A stretch of DNA of 64,000 bases from Salticus scenicus (lineage: Eukaryota > Arthropoda > Arachnida > Araneae > Salticidae). Below are positions 45,702 through 55,098 of this stretch, piece by piece. The stretch is taken from assembly GCA_963930645.1 (NCBI GenBank), contig OZ005656.1, positions 192,997,479 to 193,061,478 of the forward strand, given 5' to 3'. Position numbers and translations under genes: made by a program. Positions within the stretch are counted from its first letter, which is position 1. Every line of letters starts with the position of its first letter. The notes under the pieces were generated by a model. The model was not told the origin of the DNA, searched no databases, and saw nothing but the letters and a program-made list of their open reading frames with translations.

Positions 45702-45756
45702 CTGACGAAAGGTTGTGTCTTCTTTCGACCCGAAACAAGTGTTGCGAGTTCTTGTA
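45702..45756 (+). ncRNA. Second hammerhead-like core, isolated
   Basis: CTGACGA (45702-45708), helix-II-like GGTT...GACC, GAAA (45732-45735), then CAAG...CTTG that could form helix III, followed by TA. Helix I is not evident. The layout matches the Penelope tail at 43881, so this is probably the tail of another, 5-prime-truncated Penelope-like copy. Confidence 0.35.
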
Positions 45757-45885
45757 TTTTATAGTGTTTATTCAAAGTTTTGTACTTATTATTTTAAACG
45801 CCGGAAATCATTTATCGTAAGCCTTATGTAAAATTGCAGCGAAAAATAATTGTAATTTATATCAATGTTGCCAAGTGGTCGAAAA

Positions 45886-46188
45886 CATAGCCTCCTAAAC
45901 TAGATGCCTGTCGCGTTGCTCGAAAACTCGGCAACAGTTGAAGCGGTAGACAGCACCACCTGGCACACATTTCACGACTTTTTTATTCAACAGCCACCAA
46001 AAACTTTTTAAATTGCAATATGATATAAATAAAAGGCGAATAGAATCAAAGAAAAGTCGATTATATCTATCATATATCACTTCTAAAAATTATTGGTGAG
46101 AGTTGAATAAAAAAGTCTCGCTGTCTACCGTTTCAGCTGTTGCCAAGTTTTCGAGCAACGGGACAGGCATCTAGTTTAGGAAGCTATG
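45886..46188. mobile_element. 303-bp MITE with about 80-bp inverted repeats
   Basis: Left CATAGCCTCCTAAACTAG, right complementary; the repeats continue through GTTGCTCGAAAAC and GGTAGACAGC. Flanked by TCGAAAA at 45879-45885 and 46189-46195 (7 bp, or 8 bp if one terminal G is counted as host). The left arm has about 20 extra bases (ACCTGGCACAC region). No ORF: the 61-aa minus frame lies across the arms. Confidence 0.85.
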
Positions 46189-46319
46189 TCGAAAATCAAT
46201 TTCTGCAAACAGTTAGTTCTCACATTTCCCAAGATCAAGGGTTTTTTCCAAAACAAATCCCTAATTTGTACTAAAAAATTGTTTTTCTTATTTCTATTTT
46301 TATTTATTTATTTCTATTT

Positions 46320-46329
<10 letters not shown>

Positions 46330-46351
<22 letters not shown>

Positions 46352-47060
46352 AAACATTTTATAAATTTAAGTTCATATTTTCCCTAAATGAGGCTGTTTA
46401 TATTAAAAAATCCCCATTTACAAAAATATCTTTCAACACACTAGTTTCTGGAAAATTTTAAATTTGCATAATCTTCTGAGTTTAGTTTCTTCACCTCTAA
46501 TCATTTTTGCTTATACCATATGTATATAAAATCACTTTTTTCTTTCTTTTTTTGCACTAAAAAATGCATGAAAAACAAGGTACCCAGACAGCTTTCACAG
46601 CTTGGATTAAACCTGCAGGCGTGAAATATCAACTGATATTCAACGCCTACAAGTTTAATTGAAACTAAGATCAAGTATCCCAGTTTACACTGCTCCAGCT
46701 TACTTTAAACTTGAATATTCAAGTATCAATCGATACGTAAAAAGCATTCACAGTGTTTGCTACAGTATACATGAACCAAATTATTCCTCAAATCAGGGAA
46801 TGCAAAAATCAAAAATCAGGATAAATTTTATAATTAGAAGGTTAAAAATGTTAATTACATATTTCTAAAATAGTACCCAGATTCATTACATTATCAACCA
46901 GTAAATATGCCCCCCCCCCTTTTTTTTTTTTGTGTGTGTGCAATTTAAGGAAAAGTAATTTTTTACTAATTTTAAAGAAATACCCCAAATTTTTCCGCTA
47001 ACGCTTCAAAAATCCCAAAATGGGGAAAAATCTCTGTGTCTGGAAACACTGTTCGATATA
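46330..47060 (+). repeat. Diverged direct repeat, outer copy
   Basis: Shares blocks with 50980-51310: AATTTAAGYTCAYATTTT, ATCTTTCAACACAYTA, CC-rich then AAGTAATTNNNAATTTTAAAGAAA, and TCTGGCAACACTG-like ends. The outer copy lies outside the 47314 transposon, the other inside it next to its right inverted repeat. An older repeat of unknown class. Confidence 0.5.
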
Positions 47061-47310
47061 TATGCATTTTGATGGCTATTATACTTTTAATAAAATATTG
47101 GTAAGAATACATTGGTGATTTATAACACTTTTCTGACGTAGAAATAATCCTTTTTATTCTTTTTCTGCGAAATAAAACATAAAAATAAAATAATGAAAGT
47201 AAAATGTAATTCTATAAACACAGAGGATTTCTATTATTTCGTTTCAACTGAGAACTATTGTGAATTTTTAGAGACTCTTAATACACATTTTAGTAAATTT
47301 CTATAACTAT

Positions 47311-47313
47311 TTA
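47311..47313 (+). repeat. Target-site duplication TTA, left
   Basis: TTA directly before the left inverted repeat; the same TTA follows the right one at 51875-51877. Confidence 0.65.
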
Positions 47314-47856
47314 TAGTCTGAGATCCGGCTGCAAAATTGCTACATTCATCGAGTATGTAATCAAAATCAGATTTTTTATATTCAATTATAAAAGGGACAA
47401 TATGTTTTGGCCGGGTTGCCTAATAAAATGTGGCCGCTAGTATTTTTAATTAAATTAATATTAATTGACTTTTTGGAGAGAAATTTCATTCATTTGTTAT
47501 TGAAATAAACTATACTCCACATCACAGACATATACATAGTGAACTTGAAAAGTAATGGTTGCCGTTGCGCGTTTGGCCGCTACCTCTTCGCAGCCAGGTG
47601 CAAACAGGTAGTTTTTTGGGGCGTTTATACGTTCATGGCGTATATTCATCATTTATATACCAAATTAAAGCTAATTCTTTTCTGCACATGGTAAACTTCG
47701 TCTGCCAATGTAAAAGTGGCCGCAAGTAGGGGTTGCCAGCTGTTAAAAATTGCTTAGAATGAAAATTAGCGCGCTACATCGTTCGGCAGACAAGGATGGC
47801 GATAGCCAATTGTACGCGTTTTTGAAGCTTTTGCGCATGCGTCGATTGATAGTGTT
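47314..47856 (+). repeat. Left 543-bp terminal inverted repeat
   Basis: Mirror of 51331-51874 down to GATTGATAGTGTT. Contains AAGTAATGGTTGCCGTTGCG and TTGCGCATGCGTCGATT. The 64-aa frame at 47750 lies in it and is not a gene. Confidence 0.95.
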
Positions 47857-48252
47857 CTCAACCAATGGCACAAACAGTTGTAGAAAAGAATTTCAGAACT
47901 CCAAAAGAAATATAATTAATAAATTTTTGTGTTGTTACATTTAAAATTCCCTATAAATATAAAACATTTATTTCTCAATAAATAATCAAATTGTCTTTTC
48001 TCTATATAATTAGAACATATAATAAATATTTGTGAAAAATAATAACCCTGGTTATTTATGTAGACGAAGTTTATATTATACCTGTAATGTTTTAGGAAAT
48101 ATTCGATTTTATTTTTATTTTTTTTAATTATAGATTGCATATTAATTAAATATTCAGTAAATAGGACAAAGTACTTGATGTATACAAATTAAACGGAACA
48201 TTGAAAAAATGATTAAATATTTATTGAAACCTATATTACATTTTTATATAAT

Positions 48253-50965
48253 TTATTCAAAATCTGAATCATCGCTACTCTCACTTTCATTGCAGCCATC
48301 ACTTTCATCGTCACAAATATCAAAATCCTCTTCATTATCAGTACGAATGATAATAGAATTATATAACTCACTTTCAACTTGCATTGGCGCTGAATCTCCT
48401 AATAACCATGTTGGTTTGAGAAAAACATTTAGGATCCACCCATTATTTTCTGCGTTAATCTTAATACAATTCGGCTCAGTAGCATTTAGCCACATCGAAT
48501 TAACAAAGATCGTCCGCAACAATTTTTGCTTTAAAGATTTCCAGCAACGTAGAATATGAGTTGAGTTGAAGCCCTTAAGTTTTTTCAAAAACTTTTTTTT
48601 TTTTGTAGCATACGTCTTATTGAACAAAATGAATCTTCCAGTATTAACATTTTGGCAATCAACGATACCATACATAAGGCACGTAAACTCTTGGACTACA
48701 GCAGTTTTAATTTCGTCAAAAATGTCATTAGGGTCAGTCAAAGATGCGAAAACTTGTTGAATTCTCGGGTGTTTAACAAAAATGTTATAGGGCCTTACTT
48801 TCCCTTTATTGAAGAATGCAGTCGTATAGTCACAACCTGTGAATGCGTGAAACGCTGGCAACGCAATACATAAAGTTGGGCTCAATTTTTTTGACAATTC
48901 CGTACAATTTATACATATTTCGTCTTTACTATTCTTTTTTTTGGATGTGCTATTTGCCAACCAAATTTGTAAATGAGGAAATTTGTGCAGATTACCTAGT
49001 AGAATTATTAAAATATCAGTGTCACTTGCTTTCACCAATATTTTAGACTCTTTATCTACTTTGCTTATATGAAATACTATTCTCGTATCTGCTTCCTCTT
49101 GTTGGCATTCTAATTCAGTTTCCTCTTATTTCACAACGCAATTTCCAGAAAAGCAATATGAAAATCATTGTTCTCCAACAGAAATAAAAATTTTTTTGTT
49201 TCCTAATACTGAAACAAAAGAGTTGTTATCCCAGTAAGAAGCTAAAAATTTAACTAGAGCTTCTTTAAAACGAAAATTCTTTAAGCTTTTTGTAAAATTA
49301 CTTGGTCTCGTTTGTAACGGACCATTAATTGTATATGGAATATCAATTTCCTGTCGATCTTGTCTTTCACAATCTTTGATTGAAGGCGTTAAATATCTAT
49401 CAAATATGATATGTACTTTGCGAGCGCTTTTTGGACAAAGCTTCACCAATATCGATTCAGCTAGCTTTCCAAATGTTTGCGGCAAAGTATAGCCAATCTG
49501 ATACAAATAGTAGAAACCATCAATAATTTCTATATCAATTTGTCCGGGATTGGCTGATACAATCTGTGATGTTAATTGTTTACTTAAAGCAGACTTGTCC
49601 GTTTTGAGCATGCAGCCTGAACAATGGAATAGTGCAGGCGGTATTGGTGCAAGAAGATATGACAAACAGTACTCAATGTCAATCTTGTTATCTATAGCTA
49701 TTGCCAACAGCCGTCCAAAAATGTCTCGCTCCATTTTAATTAAAGCTTTGTTGTCTCTGGTGTTACTCTTGATGCTTTTTTTACACAATCAGATGCAAAA
49801 TTATGTATTTTATTACGTCTAATTGATTTCACAAATCTTGTAGGATCTTCAAAACATTCTGAAAAAAATTTCAACTTTTGTTCTTTACCCAATGACTTGC
49901 TGTTCAGTAAACAATTTGCAACATCTAAAGATGCCGCCTTACCAGTTGAAAGATTGAACAAAATATTTTTGTCCAGATTTCAATAATGCTGTCCAAAGTT
50001 TTGTTATCTTTTTCAATTCGACTCTTTTGTAGGGAATGTGATGTATCATCAGCCTGTGATAACCCTATTTCTGTTTTTACTACTGATAAGATTTTTAGCC
50101 CTCATGCTGTGGCTAAGAGCCCATCTTTGTCGTGCAGATATAGAGTTTGTAAAATGGCTAACACCAGTCAAAGTATTACCAGCATCAGCATTAATCGTCT
50201 GTTCTAAAGTCAGGTCCACAGGCGATCTACTTAAGCATGATTTTGTGCGCCTAATACCAAAGGCGCCTTCACGAAATTCCATAACCAGAGTTGAGTTCTC
50301 AATTTTCAGCTTGATTAAATTATTTAAATACATAGCAGCCCATTTGGAGAAATTTGGTAGATTGAACGCAAAGAAGTAATCACACATCTCGAAGAGAGAA
50401 TCAAGGTAAAGCTCAAAATTACTGCAACGAATACTTCTAGAAAATCGAAGATATATGTTGACGAGTTCTGTGTATTGCAAATAATATTGAGCAGTCTTTC
50501 CATGGCCACCCTGCAGTGTGACTTCGCGAAACTGTTTGTAATCCTCTAGTATTTTTTGCAGGGAGTCAGTTAAAACAATACTCTCATTAATTTCACATGA
50601 AGTATTTCTTACCGCTTCTAAATCTTCATTTAATGTTTCAAAATCACTTTCAATTTCTGATAAAAAAAATTTCAAAATGAAGAACTTGCAAGGCACCAGA
50701 AGCCAAAGGATGTAGCCGTTTACACCGATTAAAGTGTTTGCTATCCAAGAAACTATTCATTGATCCTCCCGCTAGTGCCTCAGCTTCTACCAAAATCTCT
50801 ATTAACCCACTGGAGTCAATATATTTACCTATGGCTTTGAAGTATGCCATTTGCATATGAAATGCGCCTAAATTAATAAATACATTATCGAATTCAGGTT
50901 TTTTAGTATTTTGAATTTGCATAGCCAATTTGGCTATTGCTAAATCGTAAGTGACTATAAAAAAG
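48253..50965 (-). pseudogene. FEN1/XPG-like transposon protein (best copy, broken)
   Basis: Long protein read from about 50965 to TAA at 48253. In order: FDNVFINLGAFHMQMAYFKA (about 50830-50890), GGSMNSFLDSKHFNRCKRLHPL (about 50700-50765), a helical linker, LPNFSKWAAMYLNNL (about 50310-50355), EFREGAFGIRRTKS and LEQTINADAG, STGKAASLDVANCLL (about 49900-49945), IFDRYLTPSIKDCER (about 49375-49415), QEEADTRIVFH (about 49072-49104), ASDTDILIILLG (about 48997-49032), FHAFTGCDYTTAFFNKGK (about 48795-48850), and an acidic C-terminus (DICDDESDGCNESESSDDSDF). The E-A-D, S-D-T-D and G-C-D-Y blocks match in order the catalytic core and helix-hairpin start of FEN1/XPG nucleases. Breaks: an extra base in a T run near 50660, frameshifts near 50050 and 49760-49800, TGA at 49165 and TAA near 49125. 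At the 5-prime side TTTTTTATAG could be a splice acceptor. Known relatives are uncharacterised; nuclease function is inferred. Confidence 0.7.
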
Positions 50966-50979
50966 AAATTAAAGAATAT

Positions 50980-51310
50980 TTAATAAATTTAAGCTCACAT
51001 TTTTTTCCCCAAATAAAGCGATTTTTCGAAAAAAAAAAAAAATCTTTCAACACATTACTTTCCTATTTCAGAAATAGAATCCAGAATCAATGCATTATCA
51101 TCTGATACACACTTTTTTTTTCGGTGCGGATTTTAAGTAAAAGTAATTGCCAATTTTAAAGAAAACCCAATACCCCCCCCCCCCCCCAAGAAAAAAAAAT
51201 TCATTTCCCTAAACTGCGCACAACGAAATCTCTGCCCCCAAACATTTTCCCCGAAGCTTCAGAAATCCCCGAAATCGAGAAAAATCCTCAAGTCTGGCAA
51301 CACTGATGAA
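50980..51310 (+). repeat. Diverged direct repeat, inner copy
   Basis: Counterpart of 46330-47060, shorter because it lacks about 400 central bases. Ends TCTGGCAACACTG just before the right inverted repeat. Confidence 0.5.
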
Positions 51311-51330
51311 AATGCAGCTGAATAGTTGCA

Positions 51331-51874
51331 AACACTATTAATCGACGCATGCGCAAAAGCTTCAAAAACGCGTACAATTGGCTATCGCCATCCTTGTCTG
51401 ACGAACGATGTAGCGCGCTAATTTTCATTCTAAGCAATCTTTAACAGCTGGCAACCCCTACTTGCGGCCACTTTTACATTGGCAGACGAAGTTTACCATG
51501 TGCAGAAAAGAATTAGCTTTAATTTGATGTATAAATGATGAATATACGCCATGAACGTATAAACGCCCCAAAGAACTACCTGTTTGCACCTGGCTGCGAA
51601 GAGGTAGCGGCCAAACGCGCAACGGCAACCATTACTTTTCTCAAGTTCACTATGTATATGTCTGTGATGTGGAGTATAGTTTATTTCAATAACAAACGAA
51701 TGAAATTTCTCTCCAAAAAGTCAATTAATATTAATTTAATTAAAAATACTAGCGGCCACATTTTATTAGGCAACCCGGCCAAAACATATTGTCCCTTTTA
51801 TAATTGAATATAAAAATCTGATTTTGATTACATACTCGATGAATGTAGCAATTTTGCAGCGGGATCTTAGACTA
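51331..51874 (-). repeat. Right terminal inverted repeat
   Basis: 544 bp, the reverse complement of 47314-47856 apart from scattered substitutions and small indels. The 90-aa frame at 51535 lies inside and is not a gene. Confidence 0.95.
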
Positions 51875-51877
51875 TTA
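51875..51877 (+). repeat. Target-site duplication TTA, right
   Basis: Matches 47311-47313. Confidence 0.65.
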
Positions 51878-51886
51878 CAACGGATG

Positions 51887-51923
<37 letters not shown>

Positions 51924-53239
51924 TTTGGTGTATAAACGATTCATGGGATGCGCACAAAGGGTTTAAAAATGTCCACCAGGATGCACTTTACAGCGATTAA
52001 TAATTGAAACTTTTAATAAATTATTTGTATTGAGGGAATCTGTATAAGAAAATATAGAAGAATCTGTTGTGATGGCTATAACATACAAGTATTTAATTTT
52101 GTACAATAACGCAAACGTCTTCATATGTTTTAGTTTTAATATTTTGGACTCAGAATTTAATTTAGAAAAGTTTTGTAGTTAAATGTTTTTGTACATTTTA
52201 TTAAACTGACATTTTATGCTTGTTGTGGATTGTTTTATAAACTGAAAAGATAGCGATAAATATATCTCAGACGAGTACTAAAATATATTAAAATCTCAAA
52301 CTATGATATTAAAATTTTTTCTTAAAAATTTCAGATTTTCCTGAACAATATTTATTGCTAGTTTATTTAACAAATTGCTTTAGAACAACTTTGAATTTTC
52401 TTAAAATATTTCTGGAAGATATCTTTTAAATATGAAATTCAAAACTTGTAATCAAAACCGAAAGCTTTGTACAGCTTAAAGTATCGTGCATTTTATGAAG
52501 TATGCCAAGTAATACAAAGAAGCTTAGTGTGTGTATTTATAAAATTTTATATACAGGTTAAATTTCAAATTTCTATCGTAGCAAAGAATTAGAATACTTA
52601 ACTTTTAATTTAAATATTCTTTGTATTGATCCATCTAAGAATGCACTTTTGTAATTGATAATAATAATATGCGTTTTACAAAAATAAAAGCGTTTGTTCT
52701 CAATGGGAAGTGTTGAATTAAATTTATATTAAATTTAAATATGTATCATAAATACTTTCGAATAGTCTAACAAATAATAATCATATGTTAGTAGAACTTG
52801 GTTTATCATGTGTTAATAGATAAATCTGTAAAAGAAGTTCGGTACCTACAAGCTTTTGTTAGCTCGTGAGTTAAAATATTATGGAGTGTATTATCTTAAA
52901 TTTATTGAACCAATTTATAATAGCTTTCTAGTCTTCTTAAATTTACAATATTTTCCAACATTAGAATTCAAAATGAATGTTGTATTTGCGTAGTTTTGCG
53001 AATGTTTTAACTCGCGTGAGTATGGGCTAGTGTTACCGGGCGACACTGAGTCAGGTGCATTCATTTCATACACGAAATTTCATTAAATAGAATGTAATGT
53101 CGTGTAAAATAATAATGTTCAATAAAAAAGCCGCTGAGTCTGGCACCTATGTAGTAAACCATAGAAAGAGTCCCATCGAAGACTTTTAAAACAAGCTTAA
53201 CTCCTTGGCGTATACAATCGGCTCTTAATCTATACATAT
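51878..53239. other. AT-rich spacer, no gene seen
   Basis: Poly-A at about 51892-51918, otherwise unremarkable AT-rich DNA without a supported ORF. Confidence 0.6.
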
Positions 53240-53313
53240 ATTAAAAAATTTTCAAAGTTTTAACTTCTATTATAGGGCAAATTAATAATGACTTTTCAAT
53301 TTTTTGTGTTATA

Positions 53314-53508
53314 GATGCCAATATTTTAATTTATTCCGGAGTATTTTTAGACCCCCCCCCCACTTTATTCCATACCCCCTTTTTTTGAAAAGTAATTTTT
53401 TTCTCATTTTATCCACTTTATGTATTGGAGAAATTTTTTCTGTAAATAAAATGGTTTGGAATGAAAGAGGGGCTAAAAATACTCCGAAATAAATTAAGAT
53501 GTTGACAC
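53314..53508. mobile_element. TGCCAAC-type MITE in tandem repeat
   Basis: 195 bp between TA dinucleotides. GATGCCAATATTTTAATTT at the left, AAATTAAGATGTTGACAC at the right; arms CTTTATTCCATACCCCC and AAAATGGTTTGGAATG. Confidence 0.8.
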
Positions 53509-53590
53509 TATGTATAACTGGAAACAAAAGATAGAATCATATAAATATACAAAATTTTATTATAAAACATTGTAAATATACTCTTACATA

Positions 53591-53782
53591 GCTGCCAAGT
53601 TTTTTCATTTTTTTTCCGGAATGTTGCTAGCCCCACCCCCTTTTCACAACGTAATCTTTGTAAAAAAGTTTTCTTCAATGTATATTTACGATTAAATTTG
53701 AAGACAATTGCTCTAAAAATATCACGGTGTGGAAAAGGGGCGGGACTAACAACATTGCGGAATAAATTAAAAAATTGGCAGG
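53591..53782. mobile_element. TGCCAAC-type MITE in tandem repeat
   Basis: 192 bp between TA dinucleotides. GCTGCCAAGTTTTTTC at the left, AAAAAATTGGCAGG at the right; arms TTGCTAGCCCCACCCC and GGGGCGGGACTAACAAC. Confidence 0.85.
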
Positions 53783-54195
53783 TATGCATTTATACTATTA
53801 CTTTACACACGTTTTAATTTCTATTATAACGCATATTAAAAATAACTTATTTTATTTATTTATTTTTGTTATATATGTTGAGAGTTGAGTAACACAGATA
53901 GAAAAAACAGTTTATTACAAAACATTGCAAACACCCACCACTATGAGTTTTTCACAGTATAATTTTAATTAAAGCTCAGATTAGAATGTCCTTATTTACT
54001 TTTTGTGTTATGTAAGTAAAGACTAAAGATTGGAGTTACACAAATAGAAAAAACAACTCATTGTGAAGCATTCTAAATAAACTACCATTCACATTTTAAT
54101 TTTGTTACCGATAAATTTAAATGACCTTTTTTAATTTTGTGTTACATAAGCAGGGATTAAATGTAAAGTTACACGAATAGGAAAATAAGTTACCT

Positions 54196-54975
54196 ATGAC
54201 TTTTAGAAAAAACATATTTATAATGGTAATAATTGATTCCTTCTCGCGTTACATGGAGGCAGTACCACTCAAAAATGCAGAGTCACAAACCATATTAAAC
54301 GCATTAACAGGATATATTGGCAGGTTTGGCATGCCAAGAGAAATACATTTAGACAATGCACAGTACTTTAGAGGCAAAACATTCACAGAATACATGAAAC
54401 AATTAAATATTAAATTACATTTTAGCTCTATTTATCACGCTTGCTCGAACGGAATTGTAGAAATTTCGAATAAAATAATAAAAACTTCACTAGCCGCCAT
54501 GACAAAAACAACATTTCAATGGGACGAAAAATTAAATTTTGTGAAATTACATTATAATGCAACAATACATAGAGCAACAGGTTTTTCTCCCGCTATGTTT
54601 TTTTTTGCGAGAGAAATCAACACACCATTTAATGCATTCTCAGAGGCAACAAAAATTACTACTGACAGCTATACAAATAAGCGTCTGCAACACATTCAGA
54701 GTGTAAAAGAAGCCGCACTAAAAAATCAACTTCAAATTATGAATGAGTATAACAAAAATTTAAAATATAAGGACAGAGACCTAAAAATTGGACAGACGGT
54801 ATATATGAAGAGCCTTAGAAGGCCAAATATATTTCAGCCTAAATTTCTTGGCCCTTTCTATGTATTGAAAATACTGCGCAACATGAATATTGTTTTGAAA
54901 AACGCTTACGACAATACAGCGAAACCCATTAAGGTGCACATATCTAAACTATATGCACCAAAATATGCAAAATAA
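54196..54975 (+). CDS. Integrase core domain protein, Ty3/gypsy-type or related
   Basis: 259-aa intact ORF with an rve-type integrase core. First catalytic Asp D14 in IIDSFSRYMEAVPL; second D53 in GMPREIHLDNAQYF; Glu E89 in SNGIVEISNK; D53-E89 spacing is DD35E. HRATGFSPAMFFFAREINTP (about 126-145) and a C-terminal GQTVYMKSLRR...PKFLGPFYVLKIL domain complete the typical order. Family role: joins element DNA to the chromosome. The ATG at 54196 is the first Met; only a few open codons precede it and the N-terminal HHCC zinc domain is missing, so this is the 3-prime end of a truncated pol. No RT or protease is adjacent. A poly-A run starts about five bases after the stop. It could also come from a Maverick/Ginger-type integrase. 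It is the only undamaged enzyme frame in the window. Confidence 0.75.
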   Translation: MTFRKNIFIMVIIDSFSRYMEAVPLKNAESQTILNALTGYIGRFGMPREIHLDNAQYFRGKTFTEYMKQLNIKLHFSSIYHACSNGIVEISNKIIKTSLAAMTKTTFQWDEKLNFVKLHYNATIHRATGFSPAMFFFAREINTPFNAFSEATKITTDSYTNKRLQHIQSVKEAALKNQLQIMNEYNKNLKYKDRDLKIGQTVYMKSLRRPNIFQPKFLGPFYVLKILRNMNIVLKNAYDNTAKPIKVHISKLYAPKYAK

Positions 54976-55098
54976 TACAAAAAAAAAAAAAAAAAGTGTA
55001 TATATAGATACAAACTATACATATGAACTATATTACAAAATCAATTATTTTACTATTTACAACCGAGAAAAATAATATGTGTAAAAAAAAAAAATATA

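Larger units (their letters stand above)
47314..51874 (-). mobile_element. TIR transposon encoding a FEN1/XPG-like protein
   Basis: 4.56-kb element with inverted repeats of 543-544 bp (47314-47856 and 51331-51874) beginning TAGTCTGAGATCC / TAGTCTAAGATCC and about 97 percent alike by eye. It is flanked by TTA. Its single recognisable gene runs on the minus strand (48253-50965). Academ elements are a superfamily known to carry XPG-type nuclease domains and 3-4-bp duplications, so I assign it there tentatively. I see no separate DDE transposase. The N-terminal part of the gene may be missing, because coding similarity starts only about 370 bases from the right inverted repeat. Confidence 0.75.
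53240..54190 (+). repeat. Degenerate tandem repeat carrying two MITEs
   Basis: Units share TTTTAATTTYTATTATA, ATTTTTTGTGTTATRTAAG, GTTACACRAATAGAAAAA and TTATTACAAAACATTG. Starts are visible near 53255, 53810, 53980 and 54110. Two TA-flanked MITEs (53314-53508, 53591-53782) interrupt the first units. The array runs up to the integrase ORF at 54196. Confidence 0.6.

Noticed and set aside
45895..46080. 61-aa minus-strand ORF
   Set aside because: Lies across the arms of the 303-bp MITE.
48209..49046. Plus-strand ORFs opposite the FEN1-like gene
   Set aside because: Antisense shadows; the minus strand carries the conserved family motifs.
51535..51807. 90-aa ORF, with 47750-47944 as partner
   Set aside because: Both sit in the 543-bp inverted repeats and are not conserved as proteins between the two arms.
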